Source of the DNA: Porites lobata
Taxonomy: Eukaryota > Cnidaria > Anthozoa > Scleractinia > Poritidae
NCBI GenBank assembly: GCA_942486035.1
Contig: CALNXK010000022.1
Coordinates: 1,289,501 to 1,353,500, forward strand
Length of the DNA stretch: 64,000 nt
Direction of reading: 5' to 3'
Under the pieces are notes generated by a model, which did not search any database, was not told the origin of the DNA, and worked only from the letters and a program-made list of their open reading frames with translations. This document shows positions 23,201 through 37,531 of this stretch, piece after piece (position 1 is the stretch's first letter; the number at the start of each line of letters is the position of its first letter). A program made the translations under genes and the position numbers.

Positions 23201-26200
23201 AGCAAAACGGCGCTCATCTTTTAGCGCCCCTTCCCCTTTTGGAAACTTGGGGTGTATTAGTATCTAGATTGCTTAAAATCCTGAGCTGTCAAGAGGGCAA
23301 AGACTTGGGCGAACCGGTCGTTCCAAGGCTTGAGCTAATGCCGTATGTTTGCTGCCTGTACGACAATCTAAACTGACTATAGGGGGTCTTCTCAGTAACA
23401 ATCTCTACTTACATGTATTTTTCTGGGGACACAATTCACATGGATCACCCCAGCCAGCTCCCATGGTGCAACAGCACACAGACTTTCTCATCTGACGAGT
23501 TTTAGGAGTAGTGCAGCCATTCTCATCAAATTTCTCGAAGCAGAAACCAATGCGAGAATCTGTTTGTAATTGGAAAATGAATTAGTTTCGATAAACGTTT
23601 TTTCTTTCTAAAAATCCAACCGTAAAATGGTCTATGAATTGAAGCGAATTTGCGATACTTGGCCATGATAAGCGTTCGATGATATACAGATATCCTTGGA
23701 CATTCTTAACCACCTCCAACGTCATTAATTTTTGAAGTAAACATTTCACATTTTCCAACGAAAGTTCGTTTTCGAATCGTATCACACCTTTTGATGATAT
23801 CAGCTATATCTTTTATTAACTTCAAAATTGCGCAGTTCAGAACTGGTGTGCTGTTTGAAACCCATTAGGATTGCTACGAGCGTTGTTGCAAACTTAGTAC
23901 AGCTATTAAAGTACAGACGAAATTGGGTTCGGGTTCTGGAAATACGTTTCATACAATCTAAGAAAAAAACAGCAATACTTCATCAAACTTGGTGAAGCAC
24001 GTCAACTATGAGTGTGACGTCAGAGAAACCCCGGATGCTTACCATTTACCGGTCGAACCAATAAACTGAATCAGACCAAAAGACGATTTTATTAAATTTT
24101 CTCCCAAATGACGCTAAATATACATTATACTATATACTATTGACAGACAGTACGCCCTTACCAATGCAGTATGTTCCTCCATTTCCGGCTTCGTAACCTT
24201 GTTGGCAGAGGCAGCGATAGCTTCCTGGTGTGTTCACACACTGACCTCCATATTGACAATAGTTGGGATTCTCATCACATTCGTTCACGTCTAGAGGATA
24301 AAAAAGATCAAAATGAAGGGTTGAATGGAGGACCAACAAACAAACATTAGAAATGGGAAGTGAAACCTACTCAGTGGCGAGGACAATTGCGCGCACCTCC
24401 CAGTAAATCGAGTTACGGAACCTTCGTATGCAGGCTGCGATGCAGACGTTTCTCTTATTTCTTTGTTTCACCATGATTTACCAGTTCAGAAAACTTTACG
24501 GTTTCACATATACCGTATTTTCCAGATTAGAGATTAGATTCGTCAGTTTGGGGACTGCGTGATTGGCACTGACTCCAATTTGTGGATATAATGCTTACAA
24601 GTTTGAACCCAAGGGTTCAACCCGAGATCATTGATATCAACCTTCTATTGATTGCACTAAAACAGAGAAAAGATGTCCATCGATGTGTAAATGTAAAGTA
24701 AAAGATTTAACTAATTTTCTCACCCACGCATGCATCTGCCGTGCGGTTTAGTCTGTATCCCGTGGTGCACTCGCAGCGTGATCCGCCGATAGTGTTGGTA
24801 CAGATGCCGTTTTCACAATATCCGGGAACTTCTGTGCATTCATTTATGTCTAGGAAGAAGGGAAGTACACAAGTACGTTAAAGATTGAAAGTCAAAAAAT
24901 TCTCAACTGACTTTCTAAGGACCTAACAAACATAATGTAATTAAAAAGTAATTAGCATTAACGTAACCAGCTCCAACAATTCAACTCTGAAAAAAAATAG
25001 TAAGTCAGTGGCAAGAATGCAGATTATTCTTCAACTAAAAAAGATGGTTAGTATAACCGACTAAGTCGCAAAAGGTCGACATGAAAGGAAAAAAAATAGC
25101 AGATCGTCGACGAACGCTGTATTAGAGGCGTCTCTGTTGATCTCTCTGTATTCGTAGCTCCTAAAGGCATGTTTTGTTCAGTTTGCGCAGAAAAACTAAG
25201 AGAATGGACATCTACAGGAAAAAAAGGGAAACCGGATACCGGAAGGAAAAGTTGATGTTTACGCGCTAGGACAAAGAAGGCACAACTAGTGCATGCACGC
25301 GTAGTAAACACAAGTACAGCTCGTGACTGAAAGGAAGTAAACTCTACCGTATGACACGTGATTACAAGCGACACTAACCTCTGCATCTGGTTTTATCAGG
25401 AGTCGCAATGTATCCGGGGATACAATCACATGTGTAGCCACCTATGGTGTTAATACAGCGTCCGTTTTGACAAACACCCACCAGCGTAGAACACTCATCA
25501 ATGTCTAAAAACGAAAGGAAAGGCACAACGTGTTTATCATAAATTAAGAAGAGTCGAATAATCCAAGTAAGTTTTTTGTTTAAGTCTTGATTTCTACAAT
25601 GAATTAAAAAGATCATCTCTTGATTAAACTCTACCCGCACTCTGATTGGCCTTTACTGGCCTGTAGATAAGGTGTATTTTTTTAACGAAAGCGCAGAGGT
25701 ACATTGATCGCGGGCTCCAGGTTGGAAGCAAATTAAAAGGCTAAGGGAGGAGGGGAGGGCAACCTTTGCATTGAAATCTTTTTTCGTCTCCCCCAATTCT
25801 CTGTCAGTTTCAACGTCCAAGATGGCGGGAGAGCATTGGCCACATAAATAGTATCATCGTTCGCACCACAAAATACGCATGCGTTGCAGGCTAGACAGTT
25901 ACCTAGGTCCATTTAAGCATTGTTACACTACCCTACTACAAGTCCCGCAATCTTTTCTGCTGACGCACCCGCTATCTACCACTTAATGGATGGTGCTCTT
26001 AAATTTTCAATAGAACACTAGCATTTTTTTTAAAATGAAAAACAACTAGGGAACGGAGACAGCCACGTCATCACTTCTTTTGGTCCATCAAAGAGCATAG
26101 CTTACAAATGTGCGTTTAAAGCTGTAAAACACGAAAGCAACGACAGTTCACACAGTTATTATGACCTTCTCACCTCGACAATAGCCTCGTCGATCAAGTC

Positions 26201-29200
26201 TAAAACCGTTGTGACAGCTGCAGCGAAACGATCCTGCGGTATTCACGCATGTTCCATTACCACAAAGACCACTGATCTGTGTACATTCGTCCTTATCTAC
26301 AAGCAACGAAATGTATACATTGGTCATAACCTTCCAGTGTAGATGACAGGAAACTAAAACAAATAATCAAAAGCATTGTTCTTGAACAATTTTATACGCA
26401 GGTGTAAAATTCCACTCACCTATGCAGGTCTTTTTGTCGTCAGATCTAATGTAACCGCTGTCACAACTGCAGTTAAACCCGCCGAGGAAATTCTCGCACC
26501 TACCGTGTTCACAGTAGCTAGGTTCAAGACATTCGTCCATATCTTGGAGCAAAGAAAAAAATTAATTTTCACCATAAAATAAGCGATTTCTCGCGCGCTG
26601 ATTGGTCAAGAGCCATGGCCGATAAGAGCACAGACTATGAAAATGACGTGACGGTGGCGCAATTTTACTGTTTTTGCAGATGTGTGGATCGAAAGGGGTA
26701 AAGACTCCTATAAGTTCCTTTTATTACGTTTTTCTCATGCAATTGTTGCATTGTTTTAACCAAACAAACAAGGAAAGATTGTATATATAGCTATTCGCGC
26801 GTGGTCGCCGAATTAGCGTTTCCCCCCACCTCCGAAAAAGTGCCGCATCTAATATCCATCGCGGTGGTCTTTCGGGTGAAAGCGATACCTTTCGGAAGGA
26901 AAAACATGCCGAACGTATCTGAACAGGAGAACAAATGGAAACCTGTTCAAACTTTTTTCCCATTGGAGGGTCGTCGATAGTCTTAATGAGTGCTTGCGGC
27001 AGCTCAAAATTCACATCATGATGATGTGAAAGAAAGTGGTAGTTCTTAAAGTGAAAGAGCAGTTGATTTCATCCAAATGGTCCAACACGCTTTGTCCAGA
27101 ATAAACTTACCCGTGCAACCAAGACCAGTGATGTCAAGTTTGGATCCTTCCGGACAAGTGCACAGAAAACTGCCAAATGTGTTCAGACAAGTACCATTCT
27201 TACAAGGCGACATCTTACACTCATCCACATCTATCAAGAGAGGTACAAAGTTTAAGTAACTGAACCATACAAAAATGTACAATAACTAAAACTTGATTTC
27301 CAGACTTTCTAGCATTACGAGGATAAGAAAAAAGCTCAGCTGAGGTATTATAACATTCCTAAGACCAACTATCCAATGAACGAGATAGCACGAGGGATCA
27401 TTTTAGTTATTTTCCCAGCCCCTCTCCGAGGGCCTAACATCGGGTTTCCCCATCTCACTTCCCGTCAGTATTTTTTTCTAACACCTGTGGTGCAGGGGAC
27501 AATTTTCCTTATTTCTTCAGTTTTACACTATCCTATCAATTCCAGTTTAATCGATTTCGAAAAACAGGCACCCTGAAGAAATCTTCCTCTATTTTGAAAG
27601 ACTTTCGTCGGTCAGAATTGACCGTGGATTGTGGCTAAAGAAGATCATTTCCCGACCTCACAGTCTCTGTCTTCCGTTGAAGGCACGCATTGCACTTTTT
27701 TTTGCGTGCTCACTTGTTGCCGCTGCGTTCATCAGTTTCTCTTATAATATGAAATGAGCTATATTTTGAACTGCGGATAAAGATATGAAAGTGAACAAGA
27801 CCTTCAAAGTACCATGACCAACCTAGGTGGTTGAAAAAGAACCTGAAAAAATTCAGGCTTGATCGGGAATCGAATTCTGACCTTTGCGATATCCAGACGC
27901 AACGCTATACATTGAGCTAATCAAGCCAACTGGAGAGCAAACCATTCTGAGTTCGTAATATACCCGATTGTGGAAAAGACATGAATTGAAATATATGAAA
28001 TGAATCATATTTCGAACGGCGGATAAAGATATAACTAAATATTTTAACTGCGAAGATCATGTTCACTGTGATAGTTTCTCTTCTCTTGTCTTCTTCCTTT
28101 TTTGATGTTAAGCTAGCGTGACTTCTGCAGGGTTCATGGGATGATTCCCCTTTTTATTGTGCCCAGTTTAAGTGTAACGCTTCATCTGCTGATCTTAATC
28201 TACATTACTCGTTCACTAAGCACAAATGCTTTGATAACCTTTGCACATCTTTCCTTCTCGTCCAAGCTTATAACCCAAGGGACATTGACAGCGATAGCTT
28301 GTTCTTGTGTCAATACATGTACCGTATAAACATAGCTCCGGGAAGAGTTCACATTCATTCACAACTGCAACAAATAAATTCAAATGGTGATACAGAAATG
28401 ACGAAAAAATATAACGATTTGATGAAAATGCTCATGCAAGTTAAAGAATTACGCTTAGATCAAAGACACTCTGAATTGCTTCTCAACTTTTTAACAGTGA
28501 CGAGGACACTGATAGAGAAATTCAAAAAGAACCTCTCCAAAAAGCCAAAGAAATGCCTTATATTTATGGAGAAGCCTTTTTCAATCACCAAAAGAAAGCA
28601 TTTTACGGTATTGATTAGGGTTAAATTAAATTGGCGTCATCACCAAAGCTCGACTCATTCCTTAGCCCGGGTCGGGCGAGGCAAATGTTCTCTCCCACCC
28701 CTTTAATTTGTTTTCCGTTAATATCAACGTTCTTACTTTACACCAGGAGTGAAAATGTTACTCAGTATTTCTGAATTCTTACCTCTCGCCTGACCAGGGG
28801 TGGGTGGAGATGTTGTTGATACCGACGGCAAAACTATATCCAGGCACAAAGCTGCGAATTGATCTGCATGTACAAAAGAATTCAAGTCAGTCGGAAGATT
28901 TTAAATGAACAGAGATCAACTCCGTATGGCGCCTGTTCGCAAAACTTACTCAACAACAATTTTAACGTCATTCGTTCTTGTTTCGAATTTGCGGAAATTT
29001 GAAGTAAAGAAAAGACCACTGGCGTTTTGCGAATTATCATCATCATCATCGTCTTATCGTTGCGCTAGAAGGCAAATAAAGCCTCTGCGCTTAACACTGG
29101 CTGTCAAATGAATAGGCAGTAAGGACGCGCATATGAATTAAAGTAAATCAAGCGTGTAAATCATCGTACAAAGAACGCCTTCGCTTGGTGCCAAGAAATG

Positions 29201-30830
29201 AGATTAACTCTAGAAAATGCCAACTCTGCAGTACAGTTTATCGCACGTGACCGAACACACGGTGCGACATTGCCTGCAACACTGCGCGCAATATTTGCTG
29301 AGCGGCTACCAAGCTTCTAGAGAGTGGTGGCTTAAAAAAAAGACATTTGATTGTCAAAGATGACGGAAAAACTTTGAATGTAGCTTACTTGATCCTGGCT
29401 TGGGGCACAAACTACACTCTTTTCTGTAAGCCTCGCCCACTTCTGTACAACAACAGTCCTTCCGTGTCACGTTGTTAGAGAACTGATTTCTACAAACTGG
29501 TTTTGAATTCGAATCCGGAATTGATTTGGCACTCTCTTCGACCACCATGAAGCATTCCTGTGGCCGTTTATCTAAACAAAGGCAAAAGCTTCAACTGAAA
29601 CACAACAGATCTCATTGCAATGGCTTAATTATTTCAATGAAAACTAAGCCTACTGGCAAAGATCTAAATCAAGCCATGGTACTATAACTAAACACACCAG
29701 AAAATCGATTACTGAAGTTTAAAGCGTTAGAAAAAAGGTAGCTGAGGAAAACTCTAACCTTTTTAGTGTTAAATGATTTAGTCCAACCGCACGCTAGGGC
29801 ACATTTCTATTACAGACAGTGACTACCTCTATAATATGGACATCTAGACAGTTGTTTTCATCCCAAAGCATGATACCAAACTTCATCCAGTAAGGGACGT
29901 AATGAGTTTAGGGACTAGTCAAAACAGTCATTTCTCTGAAGTACGGACACCTCTGTAATGAGAAAGCTTTGCTCTGTCCTTCTGGCGACTATGTTAAAGG
30001 GAATGACTGTTTGGACAATAACCTAAACACAACAGGTCACTCAAAAGCTGATTTGTGGTATAAATCCGCTTCTGAAACAATGTTCACTTATATTAACTTC
30101 CCTTCCTCCGTCCTCCGCACTATTATTACAATTTCCGCCTCAAGCTTTCTCACAGTCCCTCTTCGTTGGATTCAGTGTACAACGTACCTTCGCATCGGCC
30201 ATCGTTCGGGTTTCGAGTCTGTCCCTCGGGACACACACAGTCATAAGTTCCATTTTTGTTGATGCAGATCCCATCCAAACCACAGATGAAATCTATTTCT
30301 TCGCACTCGTCCAGATCTGTAAAAAGAGAAACAAGTTGCATAAGATATTTCATTTTTGTTTTTACGAAACTCACGTTTGTTATAATTCATACGCCTTTCC
30401 CAACAAGCTGCTGCCAATCGGCTTTGCCGGAATCGTATTAGACTATAAATCTCAGCTGAAAAATATGGAAGATTATTAGTACTCGCATACTACGGTAGGT
30501 CGGATGTGAAAAATAAACGGTGAATGACGTAAATTTAAATGCCTTGTTTTTATATGATATATGGAAGTGCACCTTTAAAAAGGCTAACCATGGAATATCT
30601 GCAATCACACAACCTACCAGTGCATGTTCCAGTTGTAACGTCATGCTTAAAGCCCTGAGGGCAGAAACAGTTGAAACTACCCAGTGTGTTTACACAGCGT
30701 CCCTGACGGCAAACTCCGGCCAGCTCCTGGCATTCATCCACATCTACAACAAGAAAAAATCCGTATCAATTCTGCCCAAAATCCCGGTTGATAAAGAAAT
30801 CTATAACCCCCTGGTAATGTGCCCCTCTAT

Positions 30831-30865
<35 letters not shown>

Positions 30866-33800
30866 TTCATTTGTTTTAGTTATTATCACTTTGCCTTTTA
30901 AATCGAATATGTACACAAAATTCAAAAAGATGTTCAACTCTTTTCTAAGTGTTTAATAGATTATGAAACAAGAATAAACAAGACTGACATACCCTTAATA
31001 ACAAGAGTGTAAGGATCTGGAACGAATCCAATTCCGCCAGGGCAAAGACGATTGAACTCCTCTAGAACGGAAAAAAGATCAAAGTGTTAAATACGAATAA
31101 AACAGAAACGCGTTTTAAACCTTAGAGAAAGGCTAGAAAGCCAGGTAAGCTAGGAGATGGGGCGGGGGGGGGGGGGGTGAGGAGGAGACTGAAATTAAAG
31201 TTGTGAATTTCACGTCAAGAGTAGAGGCCCATCTAGAAAGCGTGGAGTACTATTGACCAGGTAATACAGTGGTATCACAAAGATAACAGAAAGTCGCTCT
31301 GGAAACAGGACACTTTTTCCCCTTCCCTTGAATATAATGCTACTATGTGCATCGAATTTCTCACAGAGATACTCGCCAAATGCAGTAAAAACCTTAAGCC
31401 GACTCGAAATGTTCGAAAGTTTGTCAACGCGTTCTTAAGTGATTAATGCAAGTTTTTGTGCTAAAGCTGTTGCTTAATCTTTTTAGAGGGTGAACTAGAA
31501 TTCTAACTATGGCAGTACTTGAAGATACGGGAGCACGGTCATGATCAGGCTCTTACCCGTTCCCTTTAGAGGGCACTGCTCGCAAGGCTCTCCCCAGGCC
31601 TTTCCGGATGTACAACAGCAGGCAGCGCGGTAAGCTGAGGGCAGCGGATTCAGGCACGTATCATTCACAACGCTTAGATGACAGTTAGCTTTACGCATGT
31701 CTAAAAACAAAGGCAAGTCAAGATTCAATCGCACAACATATATTTTGGAGCTGTAAATTGCTTTTTGTTTTTTTTTTAATACAGTGGGACCCCGTTAATG
31801 TGGTCACCAATATGGGTCAAAAAAAATTTGGCGTATTAACGTGGTGACCGCGTGCAGTAATATAATGCAAAAACTATTTGAAACTTCCCTTCAGTACATG
31901 TAACAGTTTTAAAAAATCAGCCATTAAACCGCCACAAATGCATTTTAAACTGTAGTCGAAAAACAATAGGTCAATGAAATTAACATGTCACAGGCATTTT
32001 AATTTTCTAAATTTCAAACGAGCGGCCGTATTAACAGAGTAAAATTATTAAAAATTCTGCTGTTTGAGATTTTAAAATGCGGCCCTTGGCCGTATCAACG
32101 GCTGACTGCATTAACGAGAGTTTTTATAAGAAAATTTGTGGCCGTTATGCCGGGCAAAAAAAACGTGGCCGTAATACGTAATAACTAGGTGACCTTGGCC
32201 ATACGGCGGGCGGCGGTTAAACTGTGAAGTACTTTTTTTCAACTATCCGAGATTCTTTGATGCACAGATTTGTGGCAATATGGCCTTACGAATTTCATCA
32301 TTACAAGGGGTCTGTCTTTTCCCCTCAGTAGAATAAATTTATGTCGAGAGACATCACAGCTGAACTTCAATTAATCTATTTGAACTTTTTGTTCAAAACA
32401 TGTCATCCGCTCAATGTTGAGGTAAAAGACGAAAGAAAATGACAGTAGCTCACCTATGCATCCTGAGCCTGCGGGGTTAGGCATGAAATCGCCATCACAT
32501 TCACAGCGGTATGTACCCATCTCGTTCACGCACCGACCATTAATGCACATGCCAGTGACAGAGCATTCGTCGATATCTCAAGATAGACCGAAGAGGAAAA
32601 TATATTTAAAAAAAACCATAGCAAGGACAAGAAAGGTTAATTACAGCGCTCAAGGTACAGAGGCATTATATGCAAGGTCTGTGCTTACAAAGGGTGTTAA
32701 CGCCAGCGACATCTGACTCCTCCCCAGTCGTCTCTCAGTCTCTTGTTAATACTAACGAGAGAAGTGTGGTCAAGGGGAGAGCGAGAGGTGATGTGCGTTC
32801 TGTCCTCCGCGTGCGATCCAAATAGAGACGACTGGAAACGAGTCACCAGCGACAATGTTTACAGGTTCAATCAAAGATATGCAGAAAATACTCAGTCTAT
32901 AACGCAAGACCCAGAATATTTTTTCTATCTGTCACCAGCAGCCCAAAGCCCGAAGCGAGCAATTCCAATACCACGCCTTTATCAAGGTGTTTTCGCGGAC
33001 TGGTTTACGTTTAGATACATTTCAGAGCATTTCCTCTCCCCAGGCTAAAAAAAGGAAGCTACGCGTCGTCTAAGAGCGCTTTCATAGTATAAGATATAAA
33101 AAGGAAAACTAAAAAATAAAATACCATTTTCAGGTCTGTAGTTTTTGCTGACTGGGTTGTGGGACTGAAAAAGTACTTTCACGCCAAATACATTCTAGAT
33201 ATAAAATACTTGGTGAAAACGCTGTAACATGTTTACATGGAAGTTGCAGGCTACAGGTTATTATCTCCTGCTGCCATTCTATTTCGTAAACTCGCTTTTA
33301 TGTGCATTTTGTACAGAATAAATGCAAGATTGCTGAACAATTATGCTCAAAACCTTACCCTACAATTATTGAGTTTTAATCGTGAATTGGGTGAATAATT
33401 TTCATTAACATACCTGTGCAGTTTGTTCCTTGTTTATCGAGCTGAAAGCCGTCATCACAAATACAGCGGAACATTCCTGGCATGTTCACGCAACGTCCAT
33501 GATAACACAACGGAAACATTTGACACTCGTCGATATCTGCGAAAATAAGAAGCGAGAGACGTCACACGAATAGCCCTTTCAAAGACAACTTGAACGAGTT
33601 TGATTGTTTTTGGAGCATTTTCGGGTATGGCCTTGAAAGAACGTCATCAGAGACAGCGACATTACTACTGTCAAAGAAATACAGACAGTGAATCCTCGTT
33701 AATGCAGCTACCTTAGGGCCACAAAAGTCTGATAAAGTACGGTTAGTCGTGCGAGAAAGCGTTAACGATTAACGAGTCGTAACCTTCTGTAAAGAGTAGT

Positions 33801-36800
33801 CATTGAAGATGTTTTTTCCGATTGGGGACCTGTCATGTCGGGTGTATCTAAGGGCTCCATTTTTGGGCCTCTACTCTTTGTACAGTATACTAACGACATA
33901 CCGAAAACTCTATCCTGCTCAAGTGAAATGTTTGCGGATGACACCCTGATATGAGTGTATTTTATATTATATTTTTTGGGAGGGGTCAGCCTGGCATGAG
34001 AATTTGGTTCTTCTCTGTTGGAACCCTTTTGGCATCCATCCTTTTTTTTTCTAGTTTTAACCCATTCGCCCCTGAACCGCCCGTAACCGCCCGTGCGGAT
34101 CCAGGTCCTTTCTACCCATTGTGATGTCATCACTTTTAACGGTCAAGGACAACTTTCTTCGCTAACTTGTGCAGAGTGAAGAGATCTTTCAAACCATACC
34201 AGAATGAGCACAATTTAGTCAAGGACACCGGAGAAACAAGCAAAAAACCACGTGACAAGGACCTGAAAATCTCCATGAAAATCTTGTTCCATTACCCACC
34301 TACCTTTCCTTTCACCTAATCCTAAGATCCTAAAAGCTTTCCTAAAAACTCTTCCCACCAAAATCAAGCCTACTAAATGCCCAGCAAGAGAAAAAAAAAA
34401 TGAGGCAAGAAAAGCGAAAAAAGAAGGGAGGAGAGAAAGCGAGCGCAAGCTGATATTTTGCGTCTGGATCAGATGGCCGCCAAGTGTACGACCTGTAAAC
34501 CGGTTTGTGGTAAGTTTTAGCTCTTTATAGCACGACAGTGACCAGAAAACCACTCGACTAGCTTCAAAACGTGTTTTTCGGCAAAATCTCCAGGAGCGAA
34601 TGGGTTAATATAAATAAATAATAAAAAACGAAAAAATGATTCAGTGTTCTGGGCCTAAAGGATGTAGTTATAATAACGAGGTGATCGTGAAAGCAGGGGT
34701 GGTCGCAAGGGGCAATTCTAGTATAATTGCAAGGCTTTAAATATTACTTATGTTCTGACAGTTGAAAGCAACTGTACTTTATAGAACTAATCGACATTAA
34801 TCGACATACTCAGTCGACAGTACGAACCTACTCGCTCTCCTTCGTCTCAGACGTTTGATCGCAGTGGATATAATGTAAAGGTACCAGCAGTCTTAAGGCT
34901 TACCTACACAACTCTTTTTGTCCTCGGCTGGGATGTAGCCAATCTCACACTGGCATTCATAAGAACCTTGTATATTGGTGCATTGTCCGTTGACACATAA
35001 GCTTTCATCAGCCAAGCACTCATCGATATCTACAAATCAATATAAAGAGACACGCACAAAAAGATCATCATTTAACTGAAAGAGCATGGTTTATTGTCGA
35101 TGAGAAAAGAGGCCGTAGTCATATAGCTTATGCGAGAGCAAACAACATCAATGAGTGCGAAAGCGAGGGAAATCGTCAAGGTTAGATGTAACAAATTTTT
35201 GTTTGACTTTCTATCTACAGAGATCATGCCACGCCTTTTCCATCTAGTGTAGACAAGGAATAAAAAGTAGCAAGTGTATCTTAGACTTCAAATGAAATTT
35301 AAGGTAAATTCACATTTATCTTAGTTTGTCACACGGAAATTTCATTAGCCAGGAACTAAAAAATTATAAAATAAAAGACTCGTCAAAAACTGGGTTCTCC
35401 GCTTGAAAACTGTTAAACAACAATAACAACAACAAAAACATTTTTTAATTCAAAATTATATTGTTTTGTAGGCCTCGCAGTGTTGAAAAAGCTTACCTCT
35501 GCAAACTGTGCCATTGCCTGTGTAACCTTGCTTGCACGCACAGTTGAAAGAGCCTGGGGTGTTAACGCACGAAGCATTCTGGTGACACTGAGCATCGCCT
35601 GTAGTACATTCATCAATATCTGTGGGGCACAGGACACAAATTATTACAGCAGCGTAAAGAAGTCTTTATTTACACAAAGCAAAAACTGCCATTCAAATTC
35701 AGATTGCATTGTAACAGCGAATGTACAAAGGTTTGGGGAGCGCAGGCGAGTTTCAGGCTTCTGATTGATGGTAAAATCGCTCTTGCGCCAAAACTGGTAC
35801 CTTGCTTTCACAGGATAGAAGGTTCAAACGCGCGCGATCAGATGAATTGGGTTCTATACATTCCATTCATTTTTAAAGGAAGTCCAAGCGAATGTTGGCT
35901 ACGTACGTGCCAACCTGGAGGTCAGGATTAAGCAAAACACGCCCCTGTCTTATTACGTGAGAGCTTGCGCGCAGGCTAATCCCCCCGTCTTACAAATGAT
36001 TCAAACACTCTTGGTTGCTGTACTCACCAGTGCACTGGTTTCCAATTCCAAGGTATCCTTCTAAACAATTACAAATGTAGCTTCCCACAGTATTGGTACA
36101 GGAAGCACTTTCACCGCACTGAGCCAGGTCGACTGAACACTCATCAACATCTGCGAAAGAAAACAACATGTATGTATTACTTAGACAGTGTCATTTTTTC
36201 AGATTATTATAGAAATGGAACCGTTGGTAAGAAAGCACTATTTACTACTCACAATGATCCCACAAAATTCGACTCCCGGACGTTTATATGGACAGGAGAT
36301 CTTTTCACACTTAACGCGACGGTTGGATGGTATTAGTCAATATGTTAAGTCTACAGGCATCATGTTTGTGTACAAAAAAAATTAACACCGTAGGACCTTT
36401 CATCCACACATGCAGGAGAAACAACGGGTTACAAACACAAAAAAGTACCTTCTTCATATGAGTGGATGTAGCTTGCCCATCATTCCTTTTTGTCTGAAAT
36501 TTTGGTTTCTTGGTGTTGCGGATTGTTTTATGGTGTAGATATTGTTTAATGTCTTTTTCATTTTCTGTAATACGTCATTTACAAATCGTACCCGTCCACA
36601 TACACCAAGAAACTACCGAAATTTTGTTTAATTTCTGAAGTATTTTCTTTTTTGTCTGACTTAATTTCTGAATACAAAGGCTATCAGAGTTCTTTACTCA
36701 ATAAATAGTATCTATGACGGTTGCACTCCATAAGCCTTGGACCCCTCTTTCTGAAACTTCTGGATCCGCCGCAGTACTGAGGGGTTTGCAAAATAAACTC

Positions 36801-37406
36801 TATGATCAGAACTACTGTTTACGACAGAGGCACACAACGACCGAATCTTGAATCTTTCCAGACAAGTCATAAAATCTAAAATGGATTTCTCTATGCTAAA
36901 ATCGTAGGGAAGCTAATAGAGAAAATCCGAATATCTTAGATGAATGGAAAGGTTATCCAGACATTTTAAGCTTTACTTTTACTATAAAAATTTCTAAGCT
37001 ATATTTGCTCCTTTGGACAGATATTTTACAGAAAACTGCCATTGGGTGCCCCCGTCTACAAGCAAGTCGTAATGCATTTCACTACGCTTACCAATACAAG
37101 CTGTAGTTCCCTTAGCTAGGACGTATCCGTCGCCGCAGATACATTCAAATGAACCAGGTGAGTTACGACAGACGCCGTTGGTACAAAGCATTGGATCTCT
37201 TTGGCATTCATCCAAATCTGGAATAGAAACGTGAATATATACAGTAGTATTCATCACAAAATAGAAGGAGCAGCATTTGATTTATTTACAATGTAAACTC
37301 TACATCACAGGATAACCAGAGATATATAAAGTTTTGACTGTAAAGATTTAGTTAATCTTGCCAAACTGTCGAAAGGGAAACCAATTAGCCCTGTGGAATA
37401 TTACTG

Positions 37407-37440
<34 letters not shown>

Positions 37441-37496
37441 TTCTGAGTCAATAGCCCACGAGGCCGAAGGTCGAATGGGCTATTGATTCAGAGGCC

Positions 37497-37531
<35 letters not shown>

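Noticed and set aside
27856..27927. tRNA gene
   Set aside because: The acceptor arms pair, but the D and T arms are broken and a SINE body and tail follow directly.
34215..34553. 112-codon minus-strand hydrophobic frame as a gene
   Set aside because: It lies wholly inside the piggyBac-type MITE and has no family motif.
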